DNA from: Symsagittifera roscoffensis
Taxonomy: Eukaryota; Xenacoelomorpha; Acoela; Convolutidae
Direction of reading: 5' to 3'
DNA length: 64,000 bases
NCBI RefSeq assembly: GCF_963678635.1
Contig: NC_087066.1
Location: forward strand, 17,233,275-17,297,274
Positions 33,305-44,003 of this stretch are shown in pieces. How positions within the stretch are numbered: position 1 is the first letter of the stretch; the number at the start of each line of letters is the position of its first letter. Below the pieces are notes generated by a model. That model searched no databases and was not told where the DNA came from. It was given only the letters and a program-made list of their open reading frames with translations. Position numbers and translations under genes: made by a program.

Positions 33305-34034
33305 ACAATTTGTTATACATATCCCAGTCACTTGTCATTTCAAAGAGCTCATACTACCCTATAATCGGTGCTAACCTCAGAGATCAAAACGTTCTTCAGT
33401 AATTTCGGATACGCTACCAAAAGGATAAGCGATCCTTTGGATAAACCGTCAGTAAAAGGAAAACAAAAGAAATTGGTGCTCTAAATTTCCCTAATTCGAC
33501 CTGCTTTTAGTTGGTATAACTCAAACCAGTTATTTCCACCCATAAAACTTGGTGATAATTTTTTTTTTTTTTTCATCTCGAATTCTTTAAACCCAGCTCA
33601 TATCCGTCGGAATCCGGATAATTAATTCACAATTCTAGTTTTGAATTTAATCATATAGTGGCGCTTCTGTTTAATGTCATCTCCTTATTTATGGCGCTTG
33701 ATTTCCTCTCTTTCCTAGTCTTTAAAGGAAAAACTTACGGCAATTTGGCAGTTGGTGTATCTAAAAGCATTACTTCACACATAAAACTCGACGACATCTA
33801 CTCCATACTTCAATTTTTTCAAAATTCATCTCATATCCGTCGGAATCCGGATAATTAATTCTCAGTTAGTTTTCGAATTTAACCACTTAGTGGCGCTCCA
33901 GTTAATGTCAATTCCTTACTACAGCGCTTAATTTCTTTCTTTCCTAGTCCTAAAGGGGGAGAAAGGAGTCAGACTTAGTTAGTTATGGTGCTTATTTTAC
34001 TCGTAATTTAAAAAATTTTTCCTGCTTAGGGGAA
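33305..34034 (+). repeat. Retrotransposon 3' non-coding region with ~235-bp tandem duplication and purine tracts
   Basis: CTCATATCCGTCGGAATCCG begins two consecutive, diverged copies (about 33598 and 33833), each continuing through GGATAATTAATTC, TAGTGGCGCT and TTTCCTAGTC. The second copy ends in a 17-base purine run, AAAGGGGGAGAAAGGAG (33952-33968). A shorter run, AGGGGAA (34028-34034), directly abuts the 3' LTR and is the expected position of the polypurine tract. The 66-codon frame at 33658-33858 lies in the duplication and is not called. Confidence 0.85.
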
Positions 34035-34248
34035 TGTTGTGATTTACATCATGTTTTGCAATTACTGCAAAACATATTAGTTTATTTAACTGGTCACTTT
34101 ATTATGACCTTCATTGGTCATTCTCTCCGGCGGAGAGAATGATCTCTCATTGTTTTAATGTTTTAACTTACCGACTAATTCATCTTAATTCCATATTCTT
34201 TTTATAGTTTTAACTTAGAATTAGCTACAACAAAGTAACATTTTATCA
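34035..34248 (+). repeat. 3' LTR
   Basis: 214 bp, matching the 5' LTR except at one base (34173 G). It is followed by the target duplication CAATG at 34249-34253. The same dyads occur at 34051-34075 and 34118-34142. Confidence 0.97.
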
Positions 34249-34299
34249 CAATGAAACAAAATCATAAATAATTCATTCAGTTTTTCTTACGATTTTTTT

Positions 34300-34455
34300 T
34301 TCTAATTCAAAGAAAAAGGTTTTTGTAACTTGTTATGATTCAACTGGATAAAAACAAAAAATGGTATTCGCACTTTCCAAACTGCTTTCAGATGGCACCT
34401 GAAATTAAGCTTGCAGCTTTTTGGTGATCATTCGAAATAACGGCGCTTTTGTACT
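34300..34455 (+). mobile_element. Dispersed repeat D, copy 1
   Basis: AGATGGCACCTGAAATTAAGCTTGCAGC...GTGATCATTCGAAATAACGGCGC parallels 40630-40690 (ATGGCATCTGCAAAAAAGCTTGTAGC...GTGACCATTTGAATCGGCGC) and, inverted, 43313-43375. Short, non-coding, possibly SINE-like. The GTTCGAA-type segment in the inverted copy resembles a tRNA B-box. Confidence 0.6.
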
Positions 34456-35159
34456 TTTATAATAAATATTTATGGTAAATATTTATATATTTATAGTATT
34501 GTGCTCAATTTGTAAACCATTTCATCATTTATTATTGTGATATAAATAAATTAAAGAAAAAAATTAGGTTTTCAGTTTGGGCGACATGAAAAAAAAATCA
34601 TTGAAATTTTGGCCAATTTTTGAGAAAACAGAAATCCAGTCTATTCTGAGAAAGCCTTGTGTTCTGAGAAAGCCTTGATTTCAGAAATCACATGTCTAAG
34701 CCTAGTTGCCCCATGGTGACGTTTTATATCGGAGTTATGTAAGTTGGCGATTGTCTGTTGAAAAGTTTCTGATACAAAAGCAATTTATCTACTTAACAAT
34801 GAATCTACCTACACAAAGAATCTTAAAAACAAAGAGTTTAGCTAGCAGGTTATCTGCTTAACAAAGAATCTTAAAAACAAAAATTCTATTCAATAATTAC
34901 CCCCTTATGGTACGTAACAATGAATCAAACCCCTCCTCTTATCGCCAACATCATTTTTAACCTCCTCCTTTTATTAACTGGCGATTTTCTTCCTTTATGA
35001 CCTGCAGCTGTTGCGTTTAGAGCAGTCTAGTTTTTGATCAATTCAATTTTTCTTGCAGTATTATTGGTTGAAAAAATCGCTTGATTTTATTAAATATTCT
35101 ACTGAAGTATGGCCTCCCCTGTCTTGAAAGGTAGCTAGGGGTTAATTGTTTAATAAAAT
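34456..35159. other. No gene; decayed C/G-rich element 34890-35155
   Basis: AT-rich. ATTACCCCCTTATGGTACGTAAC (about 34897) and CCTCCCCTGTCTTGAAAGGTAGCTAGGGGTTAATTGTT (35112-35150, as two short matches) resemble the ends of the GGATCTACTTAACAATCCCC family. The next element is inserted at its right edge. Confidence 0.4.
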
Positions 35160-35508
35160 CAGGGGCGGATCTAGGATTTTCTCGAGGGGGTGGCGGATTT
35201 TCAAAAACTTTTCGGAAATTTTGACGACCTTTTTTTAATTTTCCGAGCTCTGCCAAAGCAGTAAAACGACGCTGTTTTGGTCAAATTTTCTTTTAAAAAA
35301 AAACAGGTTAAAAAGCCTTTTTGAGAACTTGATGGAAAATGTTGACAAAGCAATCGCGTTTTTTTGGCGCGCGCTCTGCCTTTACAAAAAATTTAGGGTC
35401 GGTTGGCCAAAAATAGATTTCTTAAAAAATACCAAAGGGGGACCCTTTGGGTCGGCAGGGGGTCGAATCCCTGAGGAAAAGAAGCGTCCCTCCCTAAATC
35501 TGCCCCTG
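35160..35508. mobile_element. hAT-like MITE, CAGGGGCGGATCTAGG ends
   Basis: A 349-bp element whose left end CAGGGGCGGATCTAGG and right end CCTAAATCTGCCCCTG are inverted repeats with two mismatches. The flanks AATAAAAT (35152-35159) and AATAGAAT (35509-35516) are an 8-base target duplication with one change. CAGGGGCGG ends with 8-base duplications are characteristic of non-autonomous hAT elements. The interior CCCTTTGGGTCGGCAGGG is shared with 5715-6139. Confidence 0.9.
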
Positions 35509-36024
35509 AATAGAATCTTATGTATTTTAATTTACAAAAAATAATCATCTTTTTTGTTTCGCAAACAAAGCAGTTTTGATGAGCAAAAAAGTCGTCTCAG
35601 TGGTTTTGCCATCAAAAACTGACAACCATAGAAGAGAGATAGAGAGGAGCTAGAAGATAACTTGTTCTTAGTTTCATGTTTAAAAATAACAAGTAAACAA
35701 GAAAAATCAAGTTTATAAGTACCAACATTGATACTGTTACACTATCATAAACTTTCTAGTGTCAAGTTTATATCGCGTGTTTTCAAAACATCAAAGTGCA
35801 TTGTGTTGTTGTTTTTATCTTTTCAAAAGGCTAAACCAGCGCTTGAGAAACAACATCTTACATCTGTTTTTTTTCAAATAAAATTCAAACTCCTCATGTT
35901 TTTTTTCACTCCTCCCATAAAATAAAAACACACTACTTCGATATTTTTCATCTTTTTTTTGCTCTAACGGTAACGCAGTTAAACATTTAAATTCAATTCG
36001 AAAACGAATAAGTGGCAATTCTAA
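35509..36024. other. Upstream region of the actin-like gene
   Basis: AT-rich with no gene of its own. A pyrimidine-rich stretch ending GCAG (35978) is a plausible splice acceptor 46 bases before the start codon. A TAA sits immediately 5' of the ATG in the same frame, which fixes the start. Confidence 0.5.
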
Positions 36025-39000
36025 ATGGCTTTTCGAAAAATGGTACGAGTGGTTCTCTTAGCTTGTCTACTGCAGGTCAGTTTGCAGACCACTATTGTGA
36101 TTGACAGCGGATCTGGACTGGTCAAGGCTGGATTTGCAGGTGAGATCGACCTTATTTTTTTTCCTTCAGGCCTCAAAATTTTTCGAGCAAGAATAAGTTT
36201 GCAAGGTACGAAATTGCAGCTGAGCAGTTTCAAGCAGTAGTAATTTTGCAGCAAAAAGAAAAAGACTTGATCCACTGACCACCAAAGAGTTACCTATTGG
36301 TTCTATTTTACAGCATCTAATTTCGGCTAGACCGACCAATATTTTTTAAAGACACCTTCGCCGCCATTGGAGCCTAGTGAGCCTAAGAAAAACAACATTT
36401 TTACATTTTTTGCTATTTTGGCCAAAACCTACAAAAAACATGCCATAAAATTGAATTTTTGAGCTGTTTTTTTTTTATATTGGTTTCGGCTTAGAAAAAC
36501 AACGATCGGCTATTTTTGAAAATTTTTCTATACTTCGACTCTGATTGGTTCATCTGATATATGATTCTGGTTGGTTCATTTCAGAGTAAATTTGGTACCC
36601 AGATTTACTCATTTCTGATTTTTTGTTTCGCAACAGCAAATTAATTTCGTCGACAGTTTTTCAAAAACAAATCGCCCAATTTTTTCCCGAATGCTACAGC
36701 TAACAATGGTAAATTCTCGACATTTAAAAAATACATTCTTCCGTGCTCAAGCACACACACATCCTCCATTTCTTTTTTGTCTAGATATAATTCTTGTCCC
36801 AAATGCTGGTGCTCATTGTGTCAATTTGAGCACCATTTCAGTTTTTTTTTAATTTCTCTCCATATTTATAAAAATAAGAAGTTGTTCTTATTTCTCTTTT
36901 TTGAATGCGTTTAATTAGAAAATTAATGAAACAAGTCTGAGGGAAAGGAAAGAAAAAAAAGAAAAATATAGCGCTACAATCTAACTGACGACTTTTCGAA
37001 TTTTTTTTGAATGATAGAAAAAATACGATTCTATCACGGAATTATAGATTCGTCTTCAATACTGTCTTTTGTTAAACGTTTGGGCGCTGTTTGAGTTTTG
37101 CAATCTAAGCGCTGTTACCTAATTTTTTAAAAATGAGTTCCAGGTGACAGTGAACCGCAAGCTGTGGTTCCCGACGTCTGCGGCAGACCAAATGACGGCT
37201 CAAATTCAAACGAGTGGCTTTATTTTGGACAGGAGGCTTTGGACACACCAGGTGTCATAATCGACTACCCATGTCAACTTGGGTTTGCAGAGTTAGAAGA
37301 ACCACTGGCCCAGGTCTGGGACTATACATGCAAAGAAGTTCTCAATGTGGGAACTCCTGGAGATAAAGTTGTCATCACTATGAGTCCGAAAGCTAGTGAC
37401 TCATCGATTGCAGCAATGAAGTCATTGGTCAAGACTTATCTAGGATCAGCAACAGTCGAAAGTGTGAGCACAGCTGAAGCTTGTCTGAAGAATGTGGGGA
37501 TCCAAACTGCTTTGGTTGTGGAATCCGGACATTCAGTGACACAAGCAACTGCATTTAAAGATGGTGTCATGATAGGCCAGACAGTTCTGACTGAGATTGG
37601 AGGCCAAGATGTGTCAGGTGACTTTGAGACATGTGTTTGACGTTCTTAAAAAAGTTTGACCTTGAGAAAAGTGTTTGAGCTTTTTAAATTTTTCTAGGGT
37701 CATGTCTCACATAATATTTAAAGTAAGTAATTTAGTTTCCGCCCCTGTTGCCAATAGAGACTCAAGAATTGGTATTCATATTTATTTGCTACCCTTAAAC
37801 TTATTTTTTATGATACATCAATTAAACTTGCCTTATAAGCTTTGTAAAAAAACTTTCTAATTATCAGCATTGGTGGACATGCAGAAAGAGAGAATCATTC
37901 TCGGGTACTTATAATTATTGGCAAAATGATTGGCACTTAAGCAGAGCCGTCGGTGTATTAAGTCACTTTCGCTTGAAACTGTGACTCATCGTTGCTTTTC
38001 CAGAGGCACTGGCTAGCCTGATGGGACTGCGCTCAGGAGCTACCCAAGAAACAGACACAATCAAAGAAGCCATTTGTTACGTGGCAGAAGACTTCACCAA
38101 TGAAATGGCCAGAAGAACCAACTTCAACACTCCGACTGGCGACAGAATCGTTCTCACTGACGAGATCTTTAGGGCCCCCGAAATTTTGTTCAGTTATCAG
38201 GGGTGGGGACCAGCGAAAGAGTATGACCCAATTCAGAATCTGGTACCTTTTCTCCGTTTTTAGAGGCCGATTATATATAAAATATAAAAAGCTCTTATAA
38301 AAAAAGATTCTTAAACTACTCAACTACAATATAGCATGCTTTGTCCGCCTCAACCCAAGACAAGTATTTCGCTGCTTTTCGACCAATCAATATTTTCGAC
38401 CGAAGAAATTTTGACTTTTGACTCCAGCACAAATTATTTTCGAACTACAAAAGAAATTGTGGATGCTTGAGTGAGTAAAAAGCTTTCGGATGAGTTCGAC
38501 AAAGTAAAATTTTTGAATCGGGAAAAAATCGACCAACAATTTTTTTTTATCTCTGACTGAACGAGGAAAACAAATAAGGTTTGATCAATAGGGTTTTTCG
38601 ACCAAAGTAAACATCGACCAACAAAAAATGTGTCTTCAGAATTTGATTAAGTCATACAATTCCAACATTACAAAAGTTTTTTCAACCAAATGATATCACT
38701 TCAGGAAATTTTGTTACATTCTTTTAAATGTTTCTGTATAAACACTGAGTTTGACTATGTAAGGATTTTGAGTGCATTTTTCTTGCAAGTTTGCCTGCGA
38801 CTATATAATTGTTCCGACTTTCGAATGAAAGTAGCGGAACATTTGAGCTCGGCATGGTTTTTTTCTTTAGACAAATTTCGAATTTCAATTTCTGAGAAGC
38901 CATTTTTGACGGAATTTTCTTATATCATTTAAAAGATATTGTTATCCTGAGCTTAAATTCGAAAAGATAGTTCATAAAGTTTTGAGGGTTTGAAGAGTGC

Positions 39001-41724
39001 AATTTCGGCCAATTAGGACAATTAACAGAGGATATATTTCGCGCTGTTAACAAGTAAGCGACGTTTTGATCCGTCTAGGAAAGTGTTCCAAATTGTTTGA
39101 AGGATGAGGATGCCTATTTGCTATAATTGATTTGTTGCCAAGAGCGAAGTCGATCAATTTGTTCTTTATATGGCGTGCAGGAAATGATTTTCACGAAATC
39201 TCAAATTTGAAAAAAAAACGTTTTTTTTTAATTATTTGTAATTTTTTCATTTTCTTACTGCTTCATAGACCTTAAAAGGCAGTCGGAACATTCAGGGCTC
39301 TGCCCAGATACGAGCAGTCTTGATCTTTTTGTCCTTGAATTAAGCTTTCCAATTTGTGTTCAATTTCGATTTTCAATCTCTTGGTTTTTGTGAACAGTTT
39401 GGAGAGCAAGCAAGTGTCTTGTCACTAGTAAATATAAAATCTTTTTTCACTAAGCAACTTGTGCAAATCCGTAAAAAATAGAGCTTGCTCTATCAAAAAA
39501 AATCTTTTGTGTGACTGCTTACTTTTTGTAACTGGAAAATGCCGGCTTGAGGTTCCAAAGATTTCAGCCCCGTCCAAACTTGTTTTTTGGTCACACCTGT
39601 TTTTTATCAGTTTATGCAGCTTTTTGTTCCGACTTTCGAAAGTAGCGGAATATTTGTGCTCGGGGTGGGTTTTTTTTCTTCAGACAAATTTCGAATTTTT
39701 AACTAGCCATTTTTGATAGAATTTTTTTTATCATTCAAAAGGTTTTGTTGTCCTGAGCTCAAATTTGAAAAGATATTTCACCTGTGGTCATTTTTCGTAA
39801 AGTTACAGGGGTTTAAAAATTGCCATTTTGGCCAATTTGGGACAATTAACGCGCGATATATTTCGCGCTATTAACGCGTTAGCGGGGAGTTCATCCGTCT
39901 TAGAAATCGTTCCAAATTGATTAAAAGAAGCTTATTTGGCATAAATGGTTTGTTACAAGGAGCGAAATCTATATGGCGTGTGGGGGATGATTTTCATAAA
40001 AAATTTGAAATTTTAGAAAAAAATTTTTTTTCACTTTGTTTTATTTCATTGAGTTTTTTAATGTTATTACTGCTCCATAAACCTTAAAAGACAGTCGGTA
40101 CATTCAGGGTTTCGCCCTGGTACGAGCAGTCTTGTTGTTCTTTGACTTAGTTTTTATCAGGTTTTGTTATAGTTTTTACGGTAAATGCTTTAAAGAGTTT
40201 CATTTTCCTTGTTTATGAGCTAAGTTCTCTCAGTTCAATTTCTGGAATGTAAATTTGCTTTATGCGAGTGCGTGTGCGCATGCTGTGACGCAAATGAAAG
40301 CATCAAACTTTTTCAAATTTGTTTGAAGTGTTTTTTTTTTGCGTTTTTTGCTTTCGCTTTGGCCCAGCAATTAAATTAGACAGCCCTGCTCATAAACTTA
40401 GAGACTATACCTGCACAAAAGCGGTTTTTGAGCAAAAGTTTGAGCAAAAGAGTAAAAACTGGGTTGAGTTTTTTATGACGAGTAACTAATTTGTTTCAAG
40501 AAAAATCATAACATAAAAATCATTTTCTATATCGTTTTGATCCGCATAAAAATAATTTTAACCCACATCAATAAAAAGTTTCAGAATTCAATCGAAAAAA
40601 AAATCAAATTTTGACCTCACGAATGCCTTCAAATGGCATCTGCAAAAAAGCTTGTAGCCTCATGGTGACCATTTGAATCGGCGCTCTCAAAATTGTACAA
40701 TTGCCATTGGACAACGCTTATTGTCTTGTCTTGAATTTAGGGTTGTGGGCGGACGCCTAATCTTCAGAGATTCGAACCCCTGCCGACCCAAAGTGTTCCC
40801 CATTTGTACTATTTGAGATATTCATTATTGGTGATGGACCCTAAAATTTTTCTTAAGGCGCCATATACTAATTTTAGGGGGTAGTGCGCGCCGAAAAACG
40901 CGATTTCCAAAAAGAGCTTACAAACGCCTTTTTTGACCTGTTTTTTGTGACAAAACAGGGTCTTTTTAGTAGAAGAAAAATTAATTTGAGCTCGGAAAAT
41001 CAATTTGGTCGACCTAAAAAAAAGGTCAACAAAATTTTTAAAATTTTCAATTTTTTTTGTCGCTGTGTCGAATTGGAATTTGCCGACTGGACCTGCTCGA
41101 TCACGAAATTTCAGTCAAATACTTTAGGCATGTTTTAACTCCTCGGTTTCAACGCAAATCGCACTCCTCGCCCCATTTTATTCTCATATCACCATTGAAG
41201 AACGCCTTGCATTGGACAAATTTCTAGCCTTCTTCGTTTCGATACCATTCTTCCATATGCTGAGTTGCTAGAAATGTTACTGAATCTAAAATCCCTTAAA
41301 AACGTTTTTAATACTACAAAACATTTAGCTTAAATTTATCAAGACAGCAATACAGAGTATTTGGCGTTCCCCCAAGATGTGATTTTGTTGCATAGTTTTG
41401 TAAATAATTACCGAAATGCTCTTCTCTTGACAACAAATTTTTTTTGCTCATTATTATAATAAATTATGAGTCTTAATGATGCTTTAAAACAGACTTAAGG
41501 ATTGATACGCTTTTTAGATTGTGAAAGCCATTTCTTCTGCTCCTGCTGACCTCAAGGCGGATCTCTATTCCAACATCATCCTGTCTGGAGGTAACACCAT
41601 GTTTCCTGGATTCGTACAGCGACTAGCCAAAGAAATAGAGGCCATAGCAGCTGATGGCCAGAGTTTCCAGCTCATCGCTCCTCCGAATCGAAAGTTTGGA
41701 GCATGGGTTGGAGCGACCAAGTGA
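36025..41724 (+). CDS. Divergent actin-like protein with signal-peptide-like N-terminus
   Basis: Four exons (36025-36139, 37144-37617, 38004-38242, 41518-41724) join in frame across GT-AG introns of 1004, 386 and 3275 bases to give 344 residues. After a start typical of a secretory signal (positive MAFRKMVR, hydrophobic VVLLACLLQVSL, Gln21), the actin fold begins directly: IVIDSGSGLVKAGFAGD (24-40, first phosphate loop, Asp27 and Lys34 conserved). The second phosphate loop, normally DSGDGVTH, is ESGHSVTQ (165-172). The counterparts of actin Gln137, Asp154, Asp157 and His161 are Thr148, Glu165, His168 and Gln172. SGGNTMFPG (299-307) is the third loop. Subdomain 2 is about five residues short and the protein stops at FGAWVGATK, some 30 residues before actin's end. 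It is probably a non-hydrolysing actin relative; secretion is inferred. A GTGAAA donor at the stop leaves a further exon possible. Confidence 0.88.
38811..39325. mobile_element. GTTCCGACTTTCGAA element, copy 2 (in actin-like intron 3)
   Basis: Starts GTTCCGACTTTCGAA at 38811, has inverted AGTCGGAAC ending at 39289, and its conserved tail runs through ACGAGCAGTCTTG. Internal TTTCGCGCTGTTAAC is shared with copy 3. The open frame at 38690-38932 overlaps it and is an artefact. Confidence 0.8.
39626..40133. mobile_element. GTTCCGACTTTCGAA element, copy 3 (in actin-like intron 3)
   Basis: Same start, interior (GGAATATTTGTGCTCGG, TTTCGCGCTATTAACGCG) and tail (TACGAGCAGTCTTG) as copies 1 and 2, and the same orientation as copy 2, about 300 bases downstream of it. 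Confidence 0.8.
40385..40705 (+). mobile_element. Dispersed repeat D, copy 2 (in actin-like intron 3)
   Basis: CTCATAAACTTAGAGACTATACCTG at the left end and GGCATCTGCAAAAAAGC...GTGACCATTTGAATCGGCGC at the right match, in reverse complement, 43313-43590, and in the same orientation 34300-34455. Confidence 0.7.
40745..40875 (-). mobile_element. Fragment of the CAGGGGCGG-ended MITE
   Basis: GGCGGACGCCTAATC...GATTCGAACCCCTGCCGACCCAAA...TGAGATATTCATTATTGG...ACCCTAAAATTTTTCT is the reverse complement of 6005-6130. It is one end only, inside intron 3 of the actin-like gene. Confidence 0.7.
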
Positions 41725-41958
41725 AAATGCTGAATCAGAGGAGTGATGGCCTCTTCAGCTAGTAGGGGTGTTTGCTGGGTGGGGTAAAAAATTTAAGTTA
41801 GTGTAAGATGGATAAAAATTGAATTAAATTATTGAGGGAATGATTTTCTTTTCTTAGATGTGTCTCAAATTAAGATTTATTGGCGCAAAGAATTTGTTCA
41901 ACTAAATTCAGATTTTTAAAGCATTACCAAAAAGTCTTTTTAGAGCTTCGTTGGTCAT

Positions 41959-41964
41959 AATAAA
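41959..41964 (+). terminator. Polyadenylation signal AATAAA of the actin-like gene
   Basis: The first AATAAA downstream of the stop, 235 bases beyond it and just upstream of the LINE fragment. Confidence 0.5.
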
Positions 41965-42039
41965 AATACCAAAAAAGCTTAAAATTCTGTTAAAAAATTA
42001 GAAAACGGCTTTACATACGGAGTGGAATTAAATACGGAA

Positions 42040-42845
42040 CGGAGATATTTAAATACGGAGTGCCCCAGGGCTCTGTTCACGGACTATTTTTGTTTCTAAT
42101 ATATTGAAACGACCTTCCTAATGGTTGTTAAAATACTGAAATAACCACACGATCATCTATGGCAGAGATTTTCGTGAATATTTGTGTGATTTGGAGAAAA
42201 ATTTTGGTTGGTTCAACAAAAATAAACTGACTTGAAATCAGGATAAAACAATTTGCAAAAAGTTTTCAACAAAAAATGATTCGACGGCTTCGAAAATTAA
42301 AGATCAACTCATCGAAGAAAAGCCAACATTTAAGCACATAGGCACTCAATTAGATCAAAAACTGAGCTTTAAAACACCTATAATTGAACTTCAAAAAAGA
42401 TTGAAAGTATTAACACCAAACATAAATGAGTTGAAATTAAATTTTATATCAGGGTTCTTCGAGAAATTTTTTTCAGTCATACATTCAACCTTGCATCTAA
42501 TATGATGTCTTGAATACGGCTTAAATACGTCTGAAAAGGAATTAAAAAACTGCATGGTTGCAAAAAAGAATAAGGTTCATTCAAAAGACAAAAAAATTTG
42601 CAGAAATTAAAAACAAACACAAAATCTGTTCTGTTAAAGAGATATATCTTTACAACTTAACAAAAAAAATCGAAACCATTCGTACTGAATCTAATATCGC
42701 CTTCTATTGTAAGTTTATCACCCGAATTGAGATAAGTGAGCTTATAACAGAGCCTAGTCGAATTAAAAATCTAGGAACAAATATTAACAAACAACGTTTG
42801 GTTACAAGAATTCGCGTTTCATTTATGAGTCTGAGTTGTCATGTG
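42040..42845 (+). pseudogene. Decayed non-LTR (LINE) reverse transcriptase fragment
   Basis: YGVPQGSV at 42054-42077 is the conserved GVPQGS block of jockey/CR1-type reverse transcriptases. It is followed by LFLFLIY, a stop, NDLPNG, then (frameshifted) GWFNKNKLT and stop and NQDKT, the thumb-region WF-x-x-NKL-x-x-N-x-x-KT pattern. A C-terminal block, KRIRFIQKTKKFAEIKNKHK (from about 42561), with ICSVKEIYLYNL, has the usual LINE connection-domain look. Several stops and frame changes make it non-functional. The endonuclease and the catalytic centre upstream are absent: a 5'-truncated relic, as LINE insertions commonly are. Confidence 0.75.
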
Positions 42846-44003
42846 TTTCGCTTTTTTTGAAAAAAGATAGATCACGATAGCAATTGGAAATAATTATATT
42901 CAGGGTAATGATCGATTGGTTAAACTTTTCTGGTACATTAATTTTCTTATCAAAAATCGTAATATTTCTTACATTTCTCTCATTTTTGTTATATCGCACA
43001 AACGTTGAAGTAAATTTGTTTTTCAAATTAATTTTCACTTGCACAGTTTTTTTTTCTATAAAATAAAATCTGATCAAACTTTGAGGTAGGACTGTATTGT
43101 TGATTAGCTGCCTCGAAGATGACGTCACTCGACAGATCGAAAGATGAAAGCAGTTATGCTTATTACAAAAGTATTTTAGAAAAAAAGTACGGGTTTTCTA
43201 TAATAATAAAAAAAGAGGGGTTTTCTATAATAATAAAATAATAAATTCGTTTACGAATCAGCCACACTACAGAAACTATTTATAATAAATGCACAATTTT
43301 GGTAGCGCGGGTTCGAATGGTAACCGTAAGGTTGCAAGCCTGTTTGCAGATGCCATTTGAGAGCAATTTGGAGAATCAGAATCCATATTTTTTATCCGAT
43401 TGAAACCTAAAAATTTGCATAACCCGTTTTTGTTGATGTAGATCTAAAACATCAAGACCAAGGATTTTTCTTGATGAATTCTTAAAATGAAACAAACTAG
43501 TTAGTCGTCAAAAAAAATTCCGCCCAGTTTTTACAGAAATCAGTATCAGGTAGATATAGGTCTCTGAGTTTATGAACAAATCAGCTCACCAATAAAAAAT
43601 TTTACAATCAGCTTGCCAATAAAAATTTCTGTTCAAAATTAATTTTGCCACCATAGCGTATCAAACACGCAATCAAATGGTGCGTCAGAAAAGTTTAATC
43701 GGAATCTCCCAAAAAGGATCCAAGGATAGTGTTTTCTATTTTTTCCCAATAATTTTTGGGTTTCTCAAGGATGTTACTTATGGCAAATAAGGGCTTCAGA
43801 TATAAGCTCCAGCTCGAGCTATTACTGTAATAACAAGATTTCTTGAGATTTTTTTGAACACTGGCCGCTCTTTTGGAAAACCGTGAAACCCTTGTCAGGT
43901 TCTGCTGGCTGCCTATTTAAAACACTAAAACAGATTGATCAATTCACTATTTATATATGTCGCTATGTAGTTCAAATAAATATTTTCCACAATTTGCATC
44001 AAT
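42846..44003. other. No gene; inverted copy of repeat D at 43313-43590
   Basis: GGTAGCGCGGGTTCGAATGGTAACC...GCAGATGCCATTTG...GTCTCTGAGTTTATGAACA is the reverse complement of 40385-40690. The rest is AT-rich with no gene recognised. Confidence 0.6.

Larger units (their letters stand above)
27248..34248 (+). mobile_element. Complete Ty3/gypsy-type LTR retrotransposon (7.0 kb)
   Basis: Two 214-bp LTRs (27248-27461 and 34035-34248) begin TG and end CA and differ at one base by eye (27386 C versus 34173 G). The element is flanked by a perfect 5-bp target duplication, CAATG (27243-27247 and 34249-34253). A primer-binding-type sequence beginning TGGCGCAGTC follows the 5' LTR at once. One uninterrupted Gag-Pol frame fills 27461-33304. 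A 3' non-coding segment with a tandem duplication and a purine tract precedes the 3' LTR. Domain order protease, reverse transcriptase, RNase H, integrase is that of Ty3/gypsy elements. No envelope frame is present. LTR identity, intact frame and clean target duplication indicate a very recent insertion that may still be active. Confidence 0.97.

Noticed and set aside
33658-33858. 66-codon frame as an envelope or accessory gene
   Set aside because: Lies in the duplicated non-coding segment, no signal peptide or envelope motif, and the parallel copy lacks the frame.
27248-34248. Endogenous retrovirus with envelope
   Set aside because: No env frame between integrase tail and 3' LTR; structure is that of a gypsy retrotransposon.
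37675-37860. Frame inside intron 2 of the actin-like gene
   Set aside because: Intronic, no actin similarity, bounded by good splice sites outside it.
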